Shown: positions 7,262 through 16,880 of the stretch, piece by piece
How the letters are laid out: every line of letters begins with the position of its first letter
Numbering within the stretch: the first letter of the stretch is position 1
Assembly: GCA_019912965.1 (NCBI GenBank)
Contig: JAIOHM010000009.1
Coordinates: forward strand, 1 to 33,465
Length of the DNA stretch: 33,465 bases
From: Anaerolineae bacterium
GTDB lineage: Bacteria > Chloroflexota > Anaerolineae > Aggregatilineales > Phototrophicaceae
Direction: 5' to 3'
Notes under the pieces: model-generated
Databases searched by the model: none
Seen by the model: the letters and a program-made list of their open reading frames with translations, nothing else
Told to the model about the DNA's origin: nothing
Made by a program: the position numbers and the translations under genes

Positions 7262-7308
7262 TTTCAGTTGATAGTTGATAGCTGACAGTCAACAGTTATC
7301 AGTTACCT
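7262..7308. repeat. Short intergenic repeat, family B
   Basis: TTTCAGTTGATAGTTGATAG, then GCTGACAGTCAACAGTTATC and a short tail. The words match the other family B copies, and the piece contains partly self-complementary GATAGCTGACAGTCAAC...GTTATC sequence. It lies in the 178-bp gap between divergent genes. Confidence 0.45.
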
Positions 7309-7393
7309 ATTTCCAGAAAGGACTCATGGGACATTCAGATAGATGCGATAGAATGTCAGGCTGTTTGTGATAGAAGACACAAGGAGTGGGGAT

Positions 7394-8074
7394 ATGGTCG
7401 AAAACAAGGAATCTTCGCGGACGATGGTGATGATCGGGACGCTGGCGGTGGCACTGGTGGCAGGGGTGATTATTTTGTTCGCGTTGTTCAACCGTCCGGG
7501 ACAAAGCACAACCACTAATAATGATAATGGGCCAGCGGTAATCGAAGGCGAGCCGTTCACCGGGATTGAAGCAGTTGAGCCGCCGCGCAAACTGCAAGAT
7601 TTTACGCTGATCGGACACACGGGTGAACCTGTCAGCCTCAGCGATTTCAGCGGGAAAATGGTGTTGATGCTGTTCGGTTATACCCACTGCCCGGATGTAT
7701 GCCCGCTGACGCTGCTGGAATTCAAGCAAATTAAAACGGCATTGGGCGATAGGGCCGAGGACGTGGCGTTCGTGTTCATCAGCGTGGATGGCGAGCGGGA
7801 CACACCGGACGCAATGGCAGATTATGTGGCGCGATTCGACCCGGCCATTGTGGGAATGACGGGCGATGAAGCAACACTGACCCGGATTGGCACGGATTAC
7901 GATCTGTACTTTGCCAAGCGGGCAGATGCAAGTGGTTCAACCGAAAATTATCTGGTTGACCACAACTCGAATACTTATCTCATTAACGCGCAGGGCGAAC
8001 TGGTAGCGCTGTACGTTTATGGAACGGAAGCTACTGTCATCGCTGAAGATATTGCAGGACGACTCGAAGCCTAA
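7394..8074 (+). CDS. SCO1/SenC/PrrC family protein
   Basis: The 226-aa membrane-anchored protein with a thioredoxin fold acts in copper delivery to cytochrome c oxidase CuA or in thiol redox control. The start ATG at 7394 follows AAGGAG at the right distance; a GTG nine codons upstream has no such site. Residues about 11-32 form the single TM anchor. The copper motif is THCPDVCP with C99 and C103, and the third ligand is H190 in YLVDHNS, so all three Cu ligands are kept. No oxidase gene is adjacent. Its last 4 bp overlap the convergent murF-alr gene. Confidence 0.93.
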   Translation: MVENKESSRTMVMIGTLAVALVAGVIILFALFNRPGQSTTTNNDNGPAVIEGEPFTGIEAVEPPRKLQDFTLIGHTGEPVSLSDFSGKMVLMLFGYTHCPDVCPLTLLEFKQIKTALGDRAEDVAFVFISVDGERDTPDAMADYVARFDPAIVGMTGDEATLTRIGTDYDLYFAKRADASGSTENYLVDHNSNTYLINAQGELVALYVYGTEATVIAEDIAGRLEA

Positions 8075-10635
8075 CGCCGGATGCGGGGCAGGATGCCGGT
8101 GATCACCTCATAGCTGATCGTGCCGAGACGGGCAGCAACATCATCGGCTGTGATCTGGTCGTCGCCCTGTGCGCCGAGCAAGACCACTTCATCACCGATG
8201 CTCACATCCGGGATATGGGTGACATTGATGGTGGTTTTTTCCATGCTGACGCGACCGATGATTGGCGCGCGCTGCCCATGCACCAGTACTTCACCCCAAT
8301 TGTTAGGGCCTCGGCGGAAACCATCGACATAACCGACGGGCAGCACAGCGATGCGTTCTTCACCAGATGTCTGGTAAGTGCGCCCGTAACCGACCGAGTG
8401 ACCGGAAGGCAGCGTTTTCACCTGAGCGACAACTGTTTTCCATGAGAGCGCTGGACGGAATTCTGGCGGCACAGGAACGGTTTGCGAAGGTGAAAGCCCA
8501 TACATCGCCAGACCGACACGCACCATATTGAAATGATTTTCGGTTGAGGCCAGTGTACCCGCCGAATTGGCCGCGTGAATATAGGCGAAGTTCAGACCCG
8601 TGGCGCGTAACGGTTTGAGCACATCACGGAATGTTCGTACCTGTTGGGCGGTGAATTCCGGGTCTTCATCAGCGGCGGCGAAATGCGTGTAAATCCCTTC
8701 GACTTCCAGATGAGTCAACATGGGCAGGTAGCGGAACAGGTTGAGCGCATCTTTCGCCAGCACACCCAAGCGCCCCATACCCGTATCAATTTTGATGTGA
8801 ACCTGCAACTTCGCGCCGAGTTCATGGGCGACACGATCATAAGCTCTCGCCATGTCCAAATCGTAAAGCGTCAGAGTCAAATTCTGGCGGATGGCCTGCC
8901 GCACGGCGCTCACAGGTGTGTAATTCAGCACCAGAATCGGCGCATCGATTCCGGCTTCGGAGAGTTCTAATGCCTCGGTCATCGAACCGACCGCCAGATA
9001 TTCCGCGCCATTGAGCAACGCTGTACGACTTACGGACACCGCGCCATGCCCATAAGCATCAGCTTTGACAACCGCCATCAAGGCCACATGATCGCCTACG
9101 ATTTGCTTCAGGCCACGCACATTAGTAGCAACCGCATCCAGATCAACTTCTACCCAACTGAGGCGGGCAGGTTTGACAAGCGCCGCCGCATCCAAAGCCA
9201 ACGCCTGACGGGGCAAATGTTCCGTGTCATTGGGGTTGTTCAACAGCGCCTGCGTCACTAATTCCATCCGTGCGGATGGGCCGCCTGTAATCACCACCAC
9301 ATCATTCGAGCCGATAGCATAGCGATCTCGCAGGGCGCTGATGGTATCCTGCACGCTGTAGGTCATGCAGACCTGACTGCGTTCCATCCCCTTATCCAGC
9401 GCGGCACGTCCGGCCAGAGCTGCATCTGTGCCTTCGGTGACGATAATATCGGCAACTTCAGCAGCCCGCTGTCCCACACTGCGATGCCCAAACTGACTGT
9501 AATCGCCGAGCTGATCCATGTCCCCCAGCACAAACACCACGCGATTGCGATTCTCCGGCGGGCGTTCGCCATTGACGGCCTGCAACCAATCCAATGCCTC
9601 CAACGCCGAACCGGGCGCGGCGCTGAACGTGTCGTCAATCAGCAGCGCATTATTCAGCCCGGTCAAGGGATTCATACGCCCCGGCAAATAGGGCAGTTCA
9701 GTAATGGCACGCATGGTTTCGTCGGAGAGGGGCACATCATAGTGCAGACCAACAGCTAAACCGATGAGCACCGAATAGAGTTGATGCTTACCCAGCCAGG
9801 GTATCCATTTGCCGATATGACGTTCATTTTTGTAGCGCAGGTCAAATCCCGTTTTCGTCAAACCGCTGACCACACTATAGGCCATCAAATCTGCACCGAA
9901 ACTGTCGATGCCGATAGTCATAATGCGGGCACGGGTGGCACTGGTTAAAGTTCGGGCGTTAGCGTCGTCCAGATTCAGCACCGCTAATCCGGTGGGTGCA
10001 AGGCGATCCAGCAGCAGTCGGTTTTCTGCCAGAATTTCATCCAGATTGGTGAAGGCATCGGTATGGGCATACCCGATATTGGTGACAACAGCCACATCCG
10101 GGTGGAGCGCCTGCACCATACCGACCATTTCGCCGGGATGGTTGATGTCTAATTCCAGCACTACAAATTGATGATCGGGCGTTAGCTGCGCCAACGCCAG
10201 CGGCAAACCCAAGCGACCCGTATTGTCGCCGCTGCTCTGATGAACCGAATATTGGGTTGCGAGAATCCGACTGATGGCATCAACTGTACCCGATTTACCG
10301 AATGAACCGGAGACAACCACCACCTGAGTGCCATATTTTTTAAGGATGAAGCGCGTCCAATTGATGAGCGCGGTTTCGGTATCCTTGACGATGACTACCG
10401 AAAGTCCTTGTGTGTCAAAATCTGGCGGGTGGGTACACAATATCCCCAAAACGCCGTTCTCGACCGCCTCACGGATATACTGATGAGTATCGCCCCGGTC
10501 AGTCTTGAGCGCCACGTAAAGTTGAGCGTCCTGAGCACGCCGTGAGTCGAAGCAGAAATCGGTGAAGATATGGGCAGCGGCTTCACCAAATAACTGTCCG
10601 TTGGAGGCTTCAAGCACATCGTACAGGCTGATCAT
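8071..10635 (-). CDS. Bifunctional MurF-like ligase / alanine racemase fusion
   Basis: The 854-aa fusion makes and joins D-Ala for peptidoglycan. Residues about 1-465 are MurF-like (adds D-Ala-D-Ala to UDP-MurNAc-tripeptide): P-loop GSFGKS with K114, NIGYAHTDAF, LGDMDQLGDYSQFGH. Residues about 490-854 are a full alanine racemase: VVKADAYGHG with PLP lysine K524, KIDTGMGRLG, AANSAG, SVGYGRTY, LPVGYVDGFRRG. The racemase half looks intact. The MurF half has changes: AENR (E204) where the ligases have AKxE with a conserved Lys, and DDTFSAAP where DDTYNANP is usual. Start ATG 10633-10635 is preferred over the ATG just before it because AGGAGG is better spaced. The fusion type is known from Bacteroidota and others. 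Confidence 0.92.
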   Translation of the reverse strand: MISLYDVLEASNGQLFGEAAAHIFTDFCFDSRRAQDAQLYVALKTDRGDTHQYIREAVENGVLGILCTHPPDFDTQGLSVVIVKDTETALINWTRFILKKYGTQVVVVSGSFGKSGTVDAISRILATQYSVHQSSGDNTGRLGLPLALAQLTPDHQFVVLELDINHPGEMVGMVQALHPDVAVVTNIGYAHTDAFTNLDEILAENRLLLDRLAPTGLAVLNLDDANARTLTSATRARIMTIGIDSFGADLMAYSVVSGLTKTGFDLRYKNERHIGKWIPWLGKHQLYSVLIGLAVGLHYDVPLSDETMRAITELPYLPGRMNPLTGLNNALLIDDTFSAAPGSALEALDWLQAVNGERPPENRNRVVFVLGDMDQLGDYSQFGHRSVGQRAAEVADIIVTEGTDAALAGRAALDKGMERSQVCMTYSVQDTISALRDRYAIGSNDVVVITGGPSARMELVTQALLNNPNDTEHLPRQALALDAAALVKPARLSWVEVDLDAVATNVRGLKQIVGDHVALMAVVKADAYGHGAVSVSRTALLNGAEYLAVGSMTEALELSEAGIDAPILVLNYTPVSAVRQAIRQNLTLTLYDLDMARAYDRVAHELGAKLQVHIKIDTGMGRLGVLAKDALNLFRYLPMLTHLEVEGIYTHFAAADEDPEFTAQQVRTFRDVLKPLRATGLNFAYIHAANSAGTLASTENHFNMVRVGLAMYGLSPSQTVPVPPEFRPALSWKTVVAQVKTLPSGHSVGYGRTYQTSGEERIAVLPVGYVDGFRRGPNNWGEVLVHGQRAPIIGRVSMEKTTINVTHIPDVSIGDEVVLLGAQGDDQITADDVAARLGTISYEVITGILPRIRR

Positions 10636-10695
10636 CATTGCCCTCCTCGATATTCCGGCCAGCGCGAACGCGTTTACCCGACGTTACAAATATGA

Positions 10696-11868
<1,173 letters not shown>

Positions 11869-11871
11869 GCG

Positions 11872-12687
11872 ATGCGGCGTGCCAAACGGACTCTCGCCAT
11901 CGTGGCATTCACACTGGTCAGCTGTAGCACGCAGGCGCTTCCAGCCTCTACGCCGACCTCGGATGCGGTTACACTGCGCGTCTACGCGACCACCGCCACC
12001 TTTCCCCTGCTGAACGATCTCATCTCAGACTATGCCGAAACCCATGCTTACATCAGATTTGAAACCAGAGCGGGTGGTTTCCAGATTATGTTCGAGCAGT
12101 TGACAAGTGGTGAACAAGTCTATCTTGTGACCAATCATCTCCCGCCGGATTCGGAACCGATTCTGGCATGGCCGATTGGACAGGATGGAATTGCGGTTAT
12201 TGTTCATCCCGATAACTCGCTGACGGGATTAAGTACCGATCAACTGCGGAGCATTTATCTGGGGCACATCAGCAATTGGCAAGATGTGGGCGGCGCAGAC
12301 GAGAGTATCATCGTATTTAGCCGGGAAGACGGTTCTGGTACACGGGCGGAATTTGAACGGTTGGTGATGGGCGAACGACTGACGCGGCAGTCGGCACAGG
12401 TCGCACCATCCAGCACAGCAATGGTCAGCAGCGTGGCGGAACAGTCGGGCGCGATTGGCTATGTCTCCATGAGTTATCTGGATGACAGCATTCACACGTT
12501 GGCGATTGATGGAACGCTGCCAACGCCGGATACCGTTTATGACAATCTCTACCCGCTGCGTTCGACATTGTATGTGATTGGGACGGTTGAACCAGAAGGT
12601 GATTATTACGATTTTATCGGCTGGATACAGAGTCCAGAAGGCCAAAGTGTGGTGGGCGAACAGAATGCGCCACTGTTACGACCATGA
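11872..12687 (+). CDS. PstS-like phosphate-type substrate-binding lipoprotein
   Basis: A 271-aa periplasmic binding protein of the PBP-like/PstS type. The N-terminus is a lipoprotein signal (LVSC lipobox, Cys18). The domain has the family pattern: GQDGIAVIVHPDNSLTGLS, then IYLGHISNWQDVGG, the ligand-contact motif DGSGTRAEFE, and IGYVSMSYL. Substrate is likely an oxyanion such as phosphate, but no pstCAB genes are near, so this is inferred. Starting 3 nt after tgt, it is very probably co-transcribed with it, an unusual pairing. Its last 12 bp overlap the convergent gene at 12676-13065 and no terminator is seen there. Confidence 0.85.
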   Translation: MRRAKRTLAIVAFTLVSCSTQALPASTPTSDAVTLRVYATTATFPLLNDLISDYAETHAYIRFETRAGGFQIMFEQLTSGEQVYLVTNHLPPDSEPILAWPIGQDGIAVIVHPDNSLTGLSTDQLRSIYLGHISNWQDVGGADESIIVFSREDGSGTRAEFERLVMGERLTRQSAQVAPSSTAMVSSVAEQSGAIGYVSMSYLDDSIHTLAIDGTLPTPDTVYDNLYPLRSTLYVIGTVEPEGDYYDFIGWIQSPEGQSVVGEQNAPLLRP

Positions 12688-13065
12688 AGCCGCAAATGTG
12701 ATCAGCAGGGTATAAAGCAGAGTCATCACCAACAACCACATTCCACCCAACGCGAGATCGCGGTACATGCGGATTCGCCCCCGTTTGCGTTCCATCCGCA
12801 TTTCCGGGCCGCGAATGCGCTGCAAGGCAATGGCAGCATTATCGTTGCGGGGATTGACGCGCAGGACGTTATCCAGACATAACGAACTCTGATCGAGCGA
12901 ATCGACGGCTACACTCATCCACAGCCATGCATCTTCAAAATCGTTATCCTCGCGGATGAGTTCCCGCAGCACATTGACAGCGGCTTCCCGGCGATCTTCC
13001 TTTAAGAGTTCAATCGCATCCAGAAGACGGTCAATACGCCCTTCGGCAGCTTCCTGTTCGCTCAT
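12676..13065 (-). CDS. TPR-like small protein with C-terminal TM anchor
   Basis: The 129-aa protein has helical repeat pairs (LLDAIELLKEDRREAAVNVL, then FEDAWLWMSVAVDSLDQSSL, then LDNVLRVNPRNDNAAIALQRI) typical of TPR-type hairpins, followed by a basic stretch and a single TM segment (about residues 104-126). It would be anchored with the helical part in the cytoplasm. It lies 3 nt after the PIG-L gene on the same strand. No specific family is recognised; proteins of this shape are common in Chloroflexota. Confidence 0.75.
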   Translation of the reverse strand: MSEQEAAEGRIDRLLDAIELLKEDRREAAVNVLRELIREDNDFEDAWLWMSVAVDSLDQSSLCLDNVLRVNPRNDNAAIALQRIRGPEMRMERKRGRIRMYRDLALGGMWLLVMTLLYTLLITFAASWS

Positions 13066-13068
13066 GGT

Positions 13069-13923
13069 TTAATCCAGATTCACACCCACGAAGAAATCAT
13101 GTTCGTCTACCTTATTATAGACGGGTGCGGGATGAACGCGCGTGAATCCTTGAGAGCGTGTGACGATTTTCCGCAACCATAACGGCAGACGCGGCGCGCC
13201 GCCCCCTAACTGGCTGGCATGGGCGGCGCTGGCTTTGTCCCAAACATGGAGATAATCCTGGATGTGTACACGGGTGTGAATCGGCTCGGCGTTTTCCAAA
13301 ATCTTCAAGAAGTCGATATCTTTGTTCTTGCCAACGCGACGGGGATCTTCCCGCCGAAGCCAGAACAAAAACAGATAAAAGCGGAACATTGACCGGGGAA
13401 TTGAGGAGTAATACAACTTTTGCGGCTGGTAAGGCTGCTGACCATTGGTGTGATAATTCGGGTCACCCGCACATTTGAAGGCTTCAACGGTTGCGCGCTG
13501 AATGGCGATATGGTCAGGGTGTCCATAACCGCCATATTTGTTGAAGGTGATGACTACATGCGGGCGGACTTCGCGGATGACCTCGACCACACGGCGAGTA
13601 ACCTCAGTCTGCGGCTGCTGCCAGAGCGAACGGGGATCGAGGCTGGTTTCTGAACCAACCATGCCGCTGTCCCGATAGCCCAATTTGAAAACTTTTCTGA
13701 AGCCCAAAATAGCGGAAGCCGCATCGAGTTCGGCTAAACGGAGTTCCGCTACCGAACTATAGCCGTTGAGTCTTTCTGGCGACACCGTGCCGACATCACC
13801 ATTGGTGGCACAAATCAGATAAACGTCTGCACCTTCGGCCACGTAGCGGGCAATCAGTGCGCCAGAACCAAAACTTTCGTCATCCGGGTGAGCAAGCGAG
13901 AGCAAAATGCGGCGTTTAGACAC
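13069..13923 (-). CDS. PIG-L family N-acetylglucosaminyl deacetylase
   Basis: The 284-aa zinc-dependent deacetylase of the PIG-L/LmbE superfamily (MshB and BshB belong here) removes acetyl groups from N-acetylglucosamine-containing small molecules. The metal motif HPDDE is at residues 12-16, and the second metal site HPDH lies in FNKYGGYGHPDHIAIQ. Start is GTG at 13921-13923 with CAGGAG eight nt upstream. It sits 27 nt after kptA and 3 nt before the TPR-like gene, so the three likely form an operon. The true substrate (a thiol precursor, a glycoconjugate or another) cannot be told from the sequence. Confidence 0.92.
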   Translation of the reverse strand: MSKRRILLSLAHPDDESFGSGALIARYVAEGADVYLICATNGDVGTVSPERLNGYSSVAELRLAELDAASAILGFRKVFKLGYRDSGMVGSETSLDPRSLWQQPQTEVTRRVVEVIREVRPHVVITFNKYGGYGHPDHIAIQRATVEAFKCAGDPNYHTNGQQPYQPQKLYYSSIPRSMFRFYLFLFWLRREDPRRVGKNKDIDFLKILENAEPIHTRVHIQDYLHVWDKASAAHASQLGGGAPRLPLWLRKIVTRSQGFTRVHPAPVYNKVDEHDFFVGVNLD

Positions 13924-13950
13924 AGTGCGGACTCCTGAAAATGCGTTTGT

Positions 13951-14499
13951 TTATTCCGGGAAATCAATGTAATCGGCTGGGATCGATTCGGCTAAAAAGT
14001 GTTCTGGCTCCGGGTGATAAAAGACAATTCCCGCGCGATATGCATCACCCGCCCGAATCGTCAAAATCACAATTTGGCCGGGATGCCGTTCGGCAACTTT
14101 TTGGGCGCGAAAGATATTGATCGCCAAGTGAACATACTGACGCTTTTGGGCACGTAATCCTTCCCTGCGAATGCCGGGCAGCGAGGGGAGCGTCGTGCCG
14201 TGATACAGCAGTTCGGGCGGTTCGGCGGGAGGATAGCTAATTGGACGAACGGCACTATGACCAAACAGGGCGCGGATTTTATGCCCCTGAATTTCGTAAC
14301 GCTTCTTGCCATCCTGATCGCCAGCAACCACCGCCAGCAAATCGGCGTGGATATATTGACCGGGGTAGCGTTTGTCCACCAATGCCCATACAGCATCGGT
14401 ATCAGTAAAGCCTTGTTCATCTAATATGAGGTTGAATTTTTCGGCTTGGTGGCGCAAAACCAGCGCCAAAAATTTGGAAAGCCGTACCTGATTCGCCAT
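13951..14499 (-). CDS. kptA: RNA 2'-phosphotransferase (Tpt1/KptA family)
   Basis: The 182-aa enzyme transfers a 2'-phosphate from RNA to NAD+, giving ADP-ribose cyclic phosphate. Motifs: KFLALVLRHQ (R16, H17), IRALFGHS (R76, H81; most members have a Gln where F79 stands), LLYHGTT (H100), GIRREGL and YVHLAI. Start ATG 14497-14499 is chosen because AGGG stands 7 nt upstream; a longer frame exists but has no good site. First gene of the unit kptA, PIG-L, TPR-TM. Bacteria lack the tRNA splicing that makes 2'-phosphates in eukaryotes, so its role in them is unsettled. Confidence 0.93.
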   Translation of the reverse strand: MANQVRLSKFLALVLRHQAEKFNLILDEQGFTDTDAVWALVDKRYPGQYIHADLLAVVAGDQDGKKRYEIQGHKIRALFGHSAVRPISYPPAEPPELLYHGTTLPSLPGIRREGLRAQKRQYVHLAINIFRAQKVAERHPGQIVILTIRAGDAYRAGIVFYHPEPEHFLAESIPADYIDFPE

Positions 14500-14583
14500 A
14501 AACATCCCTACGATTGCCCTACGAAATCTTACACCATTCGAGCATAGGCTGAATAGCCCCTGTGCAACCATTCGCGCGGCGCG

Positions 14584-14589
14584 TATACT
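14584..14589 (+). promoter_or_regulatory. Candidate -10 element upstream of the DUF3048 gene
   Basis: TATACT lies 40 bp upstream of the ATG. No convincing -35 is found at 16-18 bp. Confidence 0.35.
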
Positions 14590-14628
14590 TTCACGCCGTT
14601 GGATTTTGCTATAAGGACTCCCGCCAAT

Positions 14629-15999
14629 ATGCGCCGATTTCTCGGTTTTCTATCCGTCGCGCTGTTGATTTTGGGTGGCGCGGCGCTGCCTAATGTGACG
14701 CAGGCCACGCTGCTTCAGGTAACACTGCCAGGGACAAATACCCCTGTTCCAACCGTGTTCAGCTTTGCGACCAATACCCCGATTGGCCCAACAGCTACCC
14801 CCAGCATTACACCCACGCTGACACACACACCAACCGCCAGCTTTACGCCAACGCCGACGCCCACCGCGACCTTCACCCCGACGGATACCCCAACGCCGAC
14901 CGAGACGCCATCGCCAACACCGACACCCAACGGGCCATTTTCATATCCTGAAGGGGTCAATCCGCTGACGGGTTTGTATTACCCCAGCGATGAGGCGATG
15001 AATCGACGCAATTTGATCGTCAAAATCTCCAACTATCCACCGATTGTACGTCCGCAAAGTGGCATCAATCAGGCTGATGTGGTGTATGAATATGAAACCG
15101 AGGGCGGCGTGACGCGCTTCGCGGCGATTTTCCGCAGCAATGCGCCCGATCATGTGGGTTCGGTACGCAGCGCCCGGTTGATCGACCTCGAACTGGTGCC
15201 GATGTATAACGCGCTGCTGGCTTACTCCGGCACCAGCGAACCCATTCAGCAGTTAATTCTCAATAATGAAGTAGACCCTTATCGCGTGTTCCAATATTTC
15301 TCACCATTGAAGGGCGACAACTGCGAAGACGCTGGATTCTGCCGCTTCCCGGATGGTGACAAAGCATTTGAGCATACGCTGTTCCTCGACACCAACAAGG
15401 TATGGGAACTGGCGACTCGGCGCGAAGTGAATACCCCCCTGCGGGCACGCGGTTTCGCCTTTAGCGAGTTGCCTGATCCGCTAGGCACAGTGGCTAACGA
15501 TGTATTTATTGACTGGTACGGACAGACCGACGCCCGCTGGCAGTGGGATGAAACCTCACAGCATTGGCTTCGGTATACTGACGGCGTGGCTCATTTCGAC
15601 GCGGCTGATGACCAGCAGCTTTGGGCGGATAACCTGATCATTTTGGAAGTGCCGCACGACGACAAGCCGGATATTTTCCCGGAAGGCGCAAGCTATACCT
15701 CGGTTGAAATTCAATTGTGGGATCAAGGCCGCGCGTATCTGTTCCGCGATGGACAGTATTATCAAGGCTACTGGCGGCGGCAAGATCGTGAACCGGGTTC
15801 AGCCTTGCAGATCATTTACGGCAACAATGTGCCGATCATGATGAAACCGGGGCGCACATGGGTTTCAATTGTACGTGGTTTTGGCGATGTGCTGGTAAGC
15901 GACCAACGGGCAGATATGGCCGCGACAGCCGCTGCACTGGAAGGCATGGCGACTCCGACGGTTGACCCGAACGCAATCGATACGACTGATGGTGGATAA
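14629..15999 (+). CDS. DUF3048 domain protein with Pro/Thr-rich linker, secreted
   Basis: The 456-aa exported protein starts at ATG 14629 (AAGGA 11 nt upstream); the longer TTG start would spoil the signal peptide. Residues 1-27 form the signal sequence (FLSVALLILGGAAL). Residues about 56-100 are a Pro/Thr/Ser linker. The DUF3048 region (YerB type) follows from about 108: YPEGVNPLTGL, LIVKISNYPPIVRPQSGI, ADVVYEYETEGGVTRFAAIF, VGSVRSARLIDLELV, LLAYSGTSEP. The function of DUF3048 is not established; in Bacillus YerB it is a membrane lipoprotein. Length fits the family. A strong terminator follows. Confidence 0.92.
   Translation: MRRFLGFLSVALLILGGAALPNVTQATLLQVTLPGTNTPVPTVFSFATNTPIGPTATPSITPTLTHTPTASFTPTPTPTATFTPTDTPTPTETPSPTPTPNGPFSYPEGVNPLTGLYYPSDEAMNRRNLIVKISNYPPIVRPQSGINQADVVYEYETEGGVTRFAAIFRSNAPDHVGSVRSARLIDLELVPMYNALLAYSGTSEPIQQLILNNEVDPYRVFQYFSPLKGDNCEDAGFCRFPDGDKAFEHTLFLDTNKVWELATRREVNTPLRARGFAFSELPDPLGTVANDVFIDWYGQTDARWQWDETSQHWLRYTDGVAHFDAADDQQLWADNLIILEVPHDDKPDIFPEGASYTSVEIQLWDQGRAYLFRDGQYYQGYWRRQDREPGSALQIIYGNNVPIMMKPGRTWVSIVRGFGDVLVSDQRADMAATAAALEGMATPTVDPNAIDTTDGG
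14794..14928 (+). repeat. Pro/Thr-rich low-complexity coding repeat
   Basis: About 45 codons rich in ACC, ACG, CCA and CCG encode repeated P-T, T-P and T-E-T-P units, the stalk between the signal peptide and the DUF3048 domain. Confidence 0.8.
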
Positions 16000-16002
16000 A
16001 AG

Positions 16003-16027
16003 ATAGTCGTTAGTCAATAGCTGACAG
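16003..16027. repeat. Short intergenic repeat, family B
   Basis: GATAGTCGTTAGTCAATAG and adjoining GCTGACAG match the words of the copy at 7262-7308. Confidence 0.4.
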
Positions 16028-16031
16028 CTTT

Positions 16032-16066
16032 ATCCCTCTGATCTTCACCTTCAGAGGGATTTTTAT
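16032..16066 (+). terminator. Intrinsic terminator of the DUF3048 gene
   Basis: Perfect 10-bp stem ATCCCTCTGA (16032-16041) with TCAGAGGGAT (16051-16060), 9-nt loop, then TTTTATAT. Confidence 0.9.
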
Positions 16067-16101
16067 ATCTAGGCAGCATCCTCCCAGGAACGGATTTCGC
16101 A

Positions 16102-16641
16102 TTAACCCGACAGCGGTTTAAACTCAATCACCTCATAAAAGTAGATGCAGTCGGAAATTCTACCAGAACATCTTGCTTGTATAGCCCTGATATAACCATA
16201 TTCAGAGTCATAATCTACTTCGAAATCCATTGATCTGCTTCCAATTGGGCGGGTGTCTTGAAACCAAACTCTTGCCCGCTGAAATACACTATCAACGGTG
16301 TACTCAGAAACTGCCGCAAAGCCTCCAGTCGTATCTGTTGGAGTGAAAGGTACATTGTCAGGGTTGTAAGTAATATCTGAGATGCTCGTCATAAGCTTCA
16401 TACTTGCTTGAGTAACTTGATTTTCCTCAACGACAAATCTATAACGGGTTCGCAGCAAAGATGCTGTTGCCAGATCAAACACAATTTGATAATTCTTGAT
16501 ATGCTTCGCTTCCCAAGTCGAAACTGCGTTAGAAAGTCGGCTTAATTCAAAGAAGCTCAAAAGGTGACCAGAGAAAACATCACTAATTAACCACAGCGCA
16601 ACGACTAAACCTGCTATAAGCAGCCACTTACGTTTTCTCAT
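16102..16641 (-). CDS. Membrane-anchored DUF6174-like protein
   Basis: The 179-aa protein has a TM/signal segment at residues 6-20 and an extracytoplasmic domain with WEAKHIKNYQIVFD, a VEENQVTQASM strand pair, then TVDSVFQRARVWFQD and VDYDSEYGYIRAIQA. The order 'W...I-x-N-Y-x-x, V-x-x-N-x-V, T-V-D-x-x-F, V-x-Y-D...GY' fits DUF6174-type proteins; this is from memory and is moderate. Its base composition is more AT-rich than its neighbours. Its ATG overlaps the stop of the small upstream gene by 4 nt. Confidence 0.7.
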   Translation of the reverse strand: MRKRKWLLIAGLVVALWLISDVFSGHLLSFFELSRLSNAVSTWEAKHIKNYQIVFDLATASLLRTRYRFVVEENQVTQASMKLMTSISDITYNPDNVPFTPTDTTGGFAAVSEYTVDSVFQRARVWFQDTRPIGSRSMDFEVDYDSEYGYIRAIQARCSGRISDCIYFYEVIEFKPLSG

Positions 16642-16874
16642 GAAGCGAGTAGAAGTTCCAAATAGAGGCAGAAGATGGAAAAATCGCGGCGGGCAACCTC
16701 GGCTAAACGCTGCGCTAATTCATCCAGCAAGGTAATGCTGACCATCGACTCTGCTCCTATAAAACACTCGGTTTCATTGTACCGGATTTCGCCGGATAAA
16801 TTCTCATAAACTTCCAACCCAATTCTGGGGGCAATTGGGAATCCTGACCCTTGCCGCAAATCACTTGAGCGCAT
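16638..16874 (-). CDS. Small hypothetical protein coupled to the DUF6174-like gene
   Basis: About 78 aa if started at ATG 16872-16874; a longer frame runs into uvrA and is unlikely. A later ATG at 16743-16745 has a better site (AGGAGC eight nt upstream) and would give only 35 aa (MVSITLLDELAQRLAEVARR at its start). The stop shares 4 nt (ATGA) with the next gene, which supports real translation. The upstream start overlaps the uvrA -10 on the other strand. No family recognised; it may be a gene remnant. Confidence 0.35.
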   Translation of the reverse strand: MRSSDLRQGSGFPIAPRIGLEVYENLSGEIRYNETECFIGAESMVSITLLDELAQRLAEVARRDFSIFCLYLELLLAS

Positions 16875-16879
16875 ATAAT
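16851..16879 (+). promoter_or_regulatory. uvrA promoter
   Basis: TTGCCG (16851-16856, 4/6 to -35) and TATAAT (16874-16879, perfect -10) with exactly 17 bp between. Predicted start near 16886. Confidence 0.75.
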
Positions 16880-16880
16880 A

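Noticed and set aside
13951..14571. Longer kptA frame starting at 14571
   Set aside because: The extra 24 residues are outside the family's usual N-terminus and lack a ribosome site.
14794..14928. Possible tandem repeat or CRISPR-like array
   Set aside because: The periodicity comes from Pro/Thr codons of the DUF3048 linker; no spacer-repeat structure.
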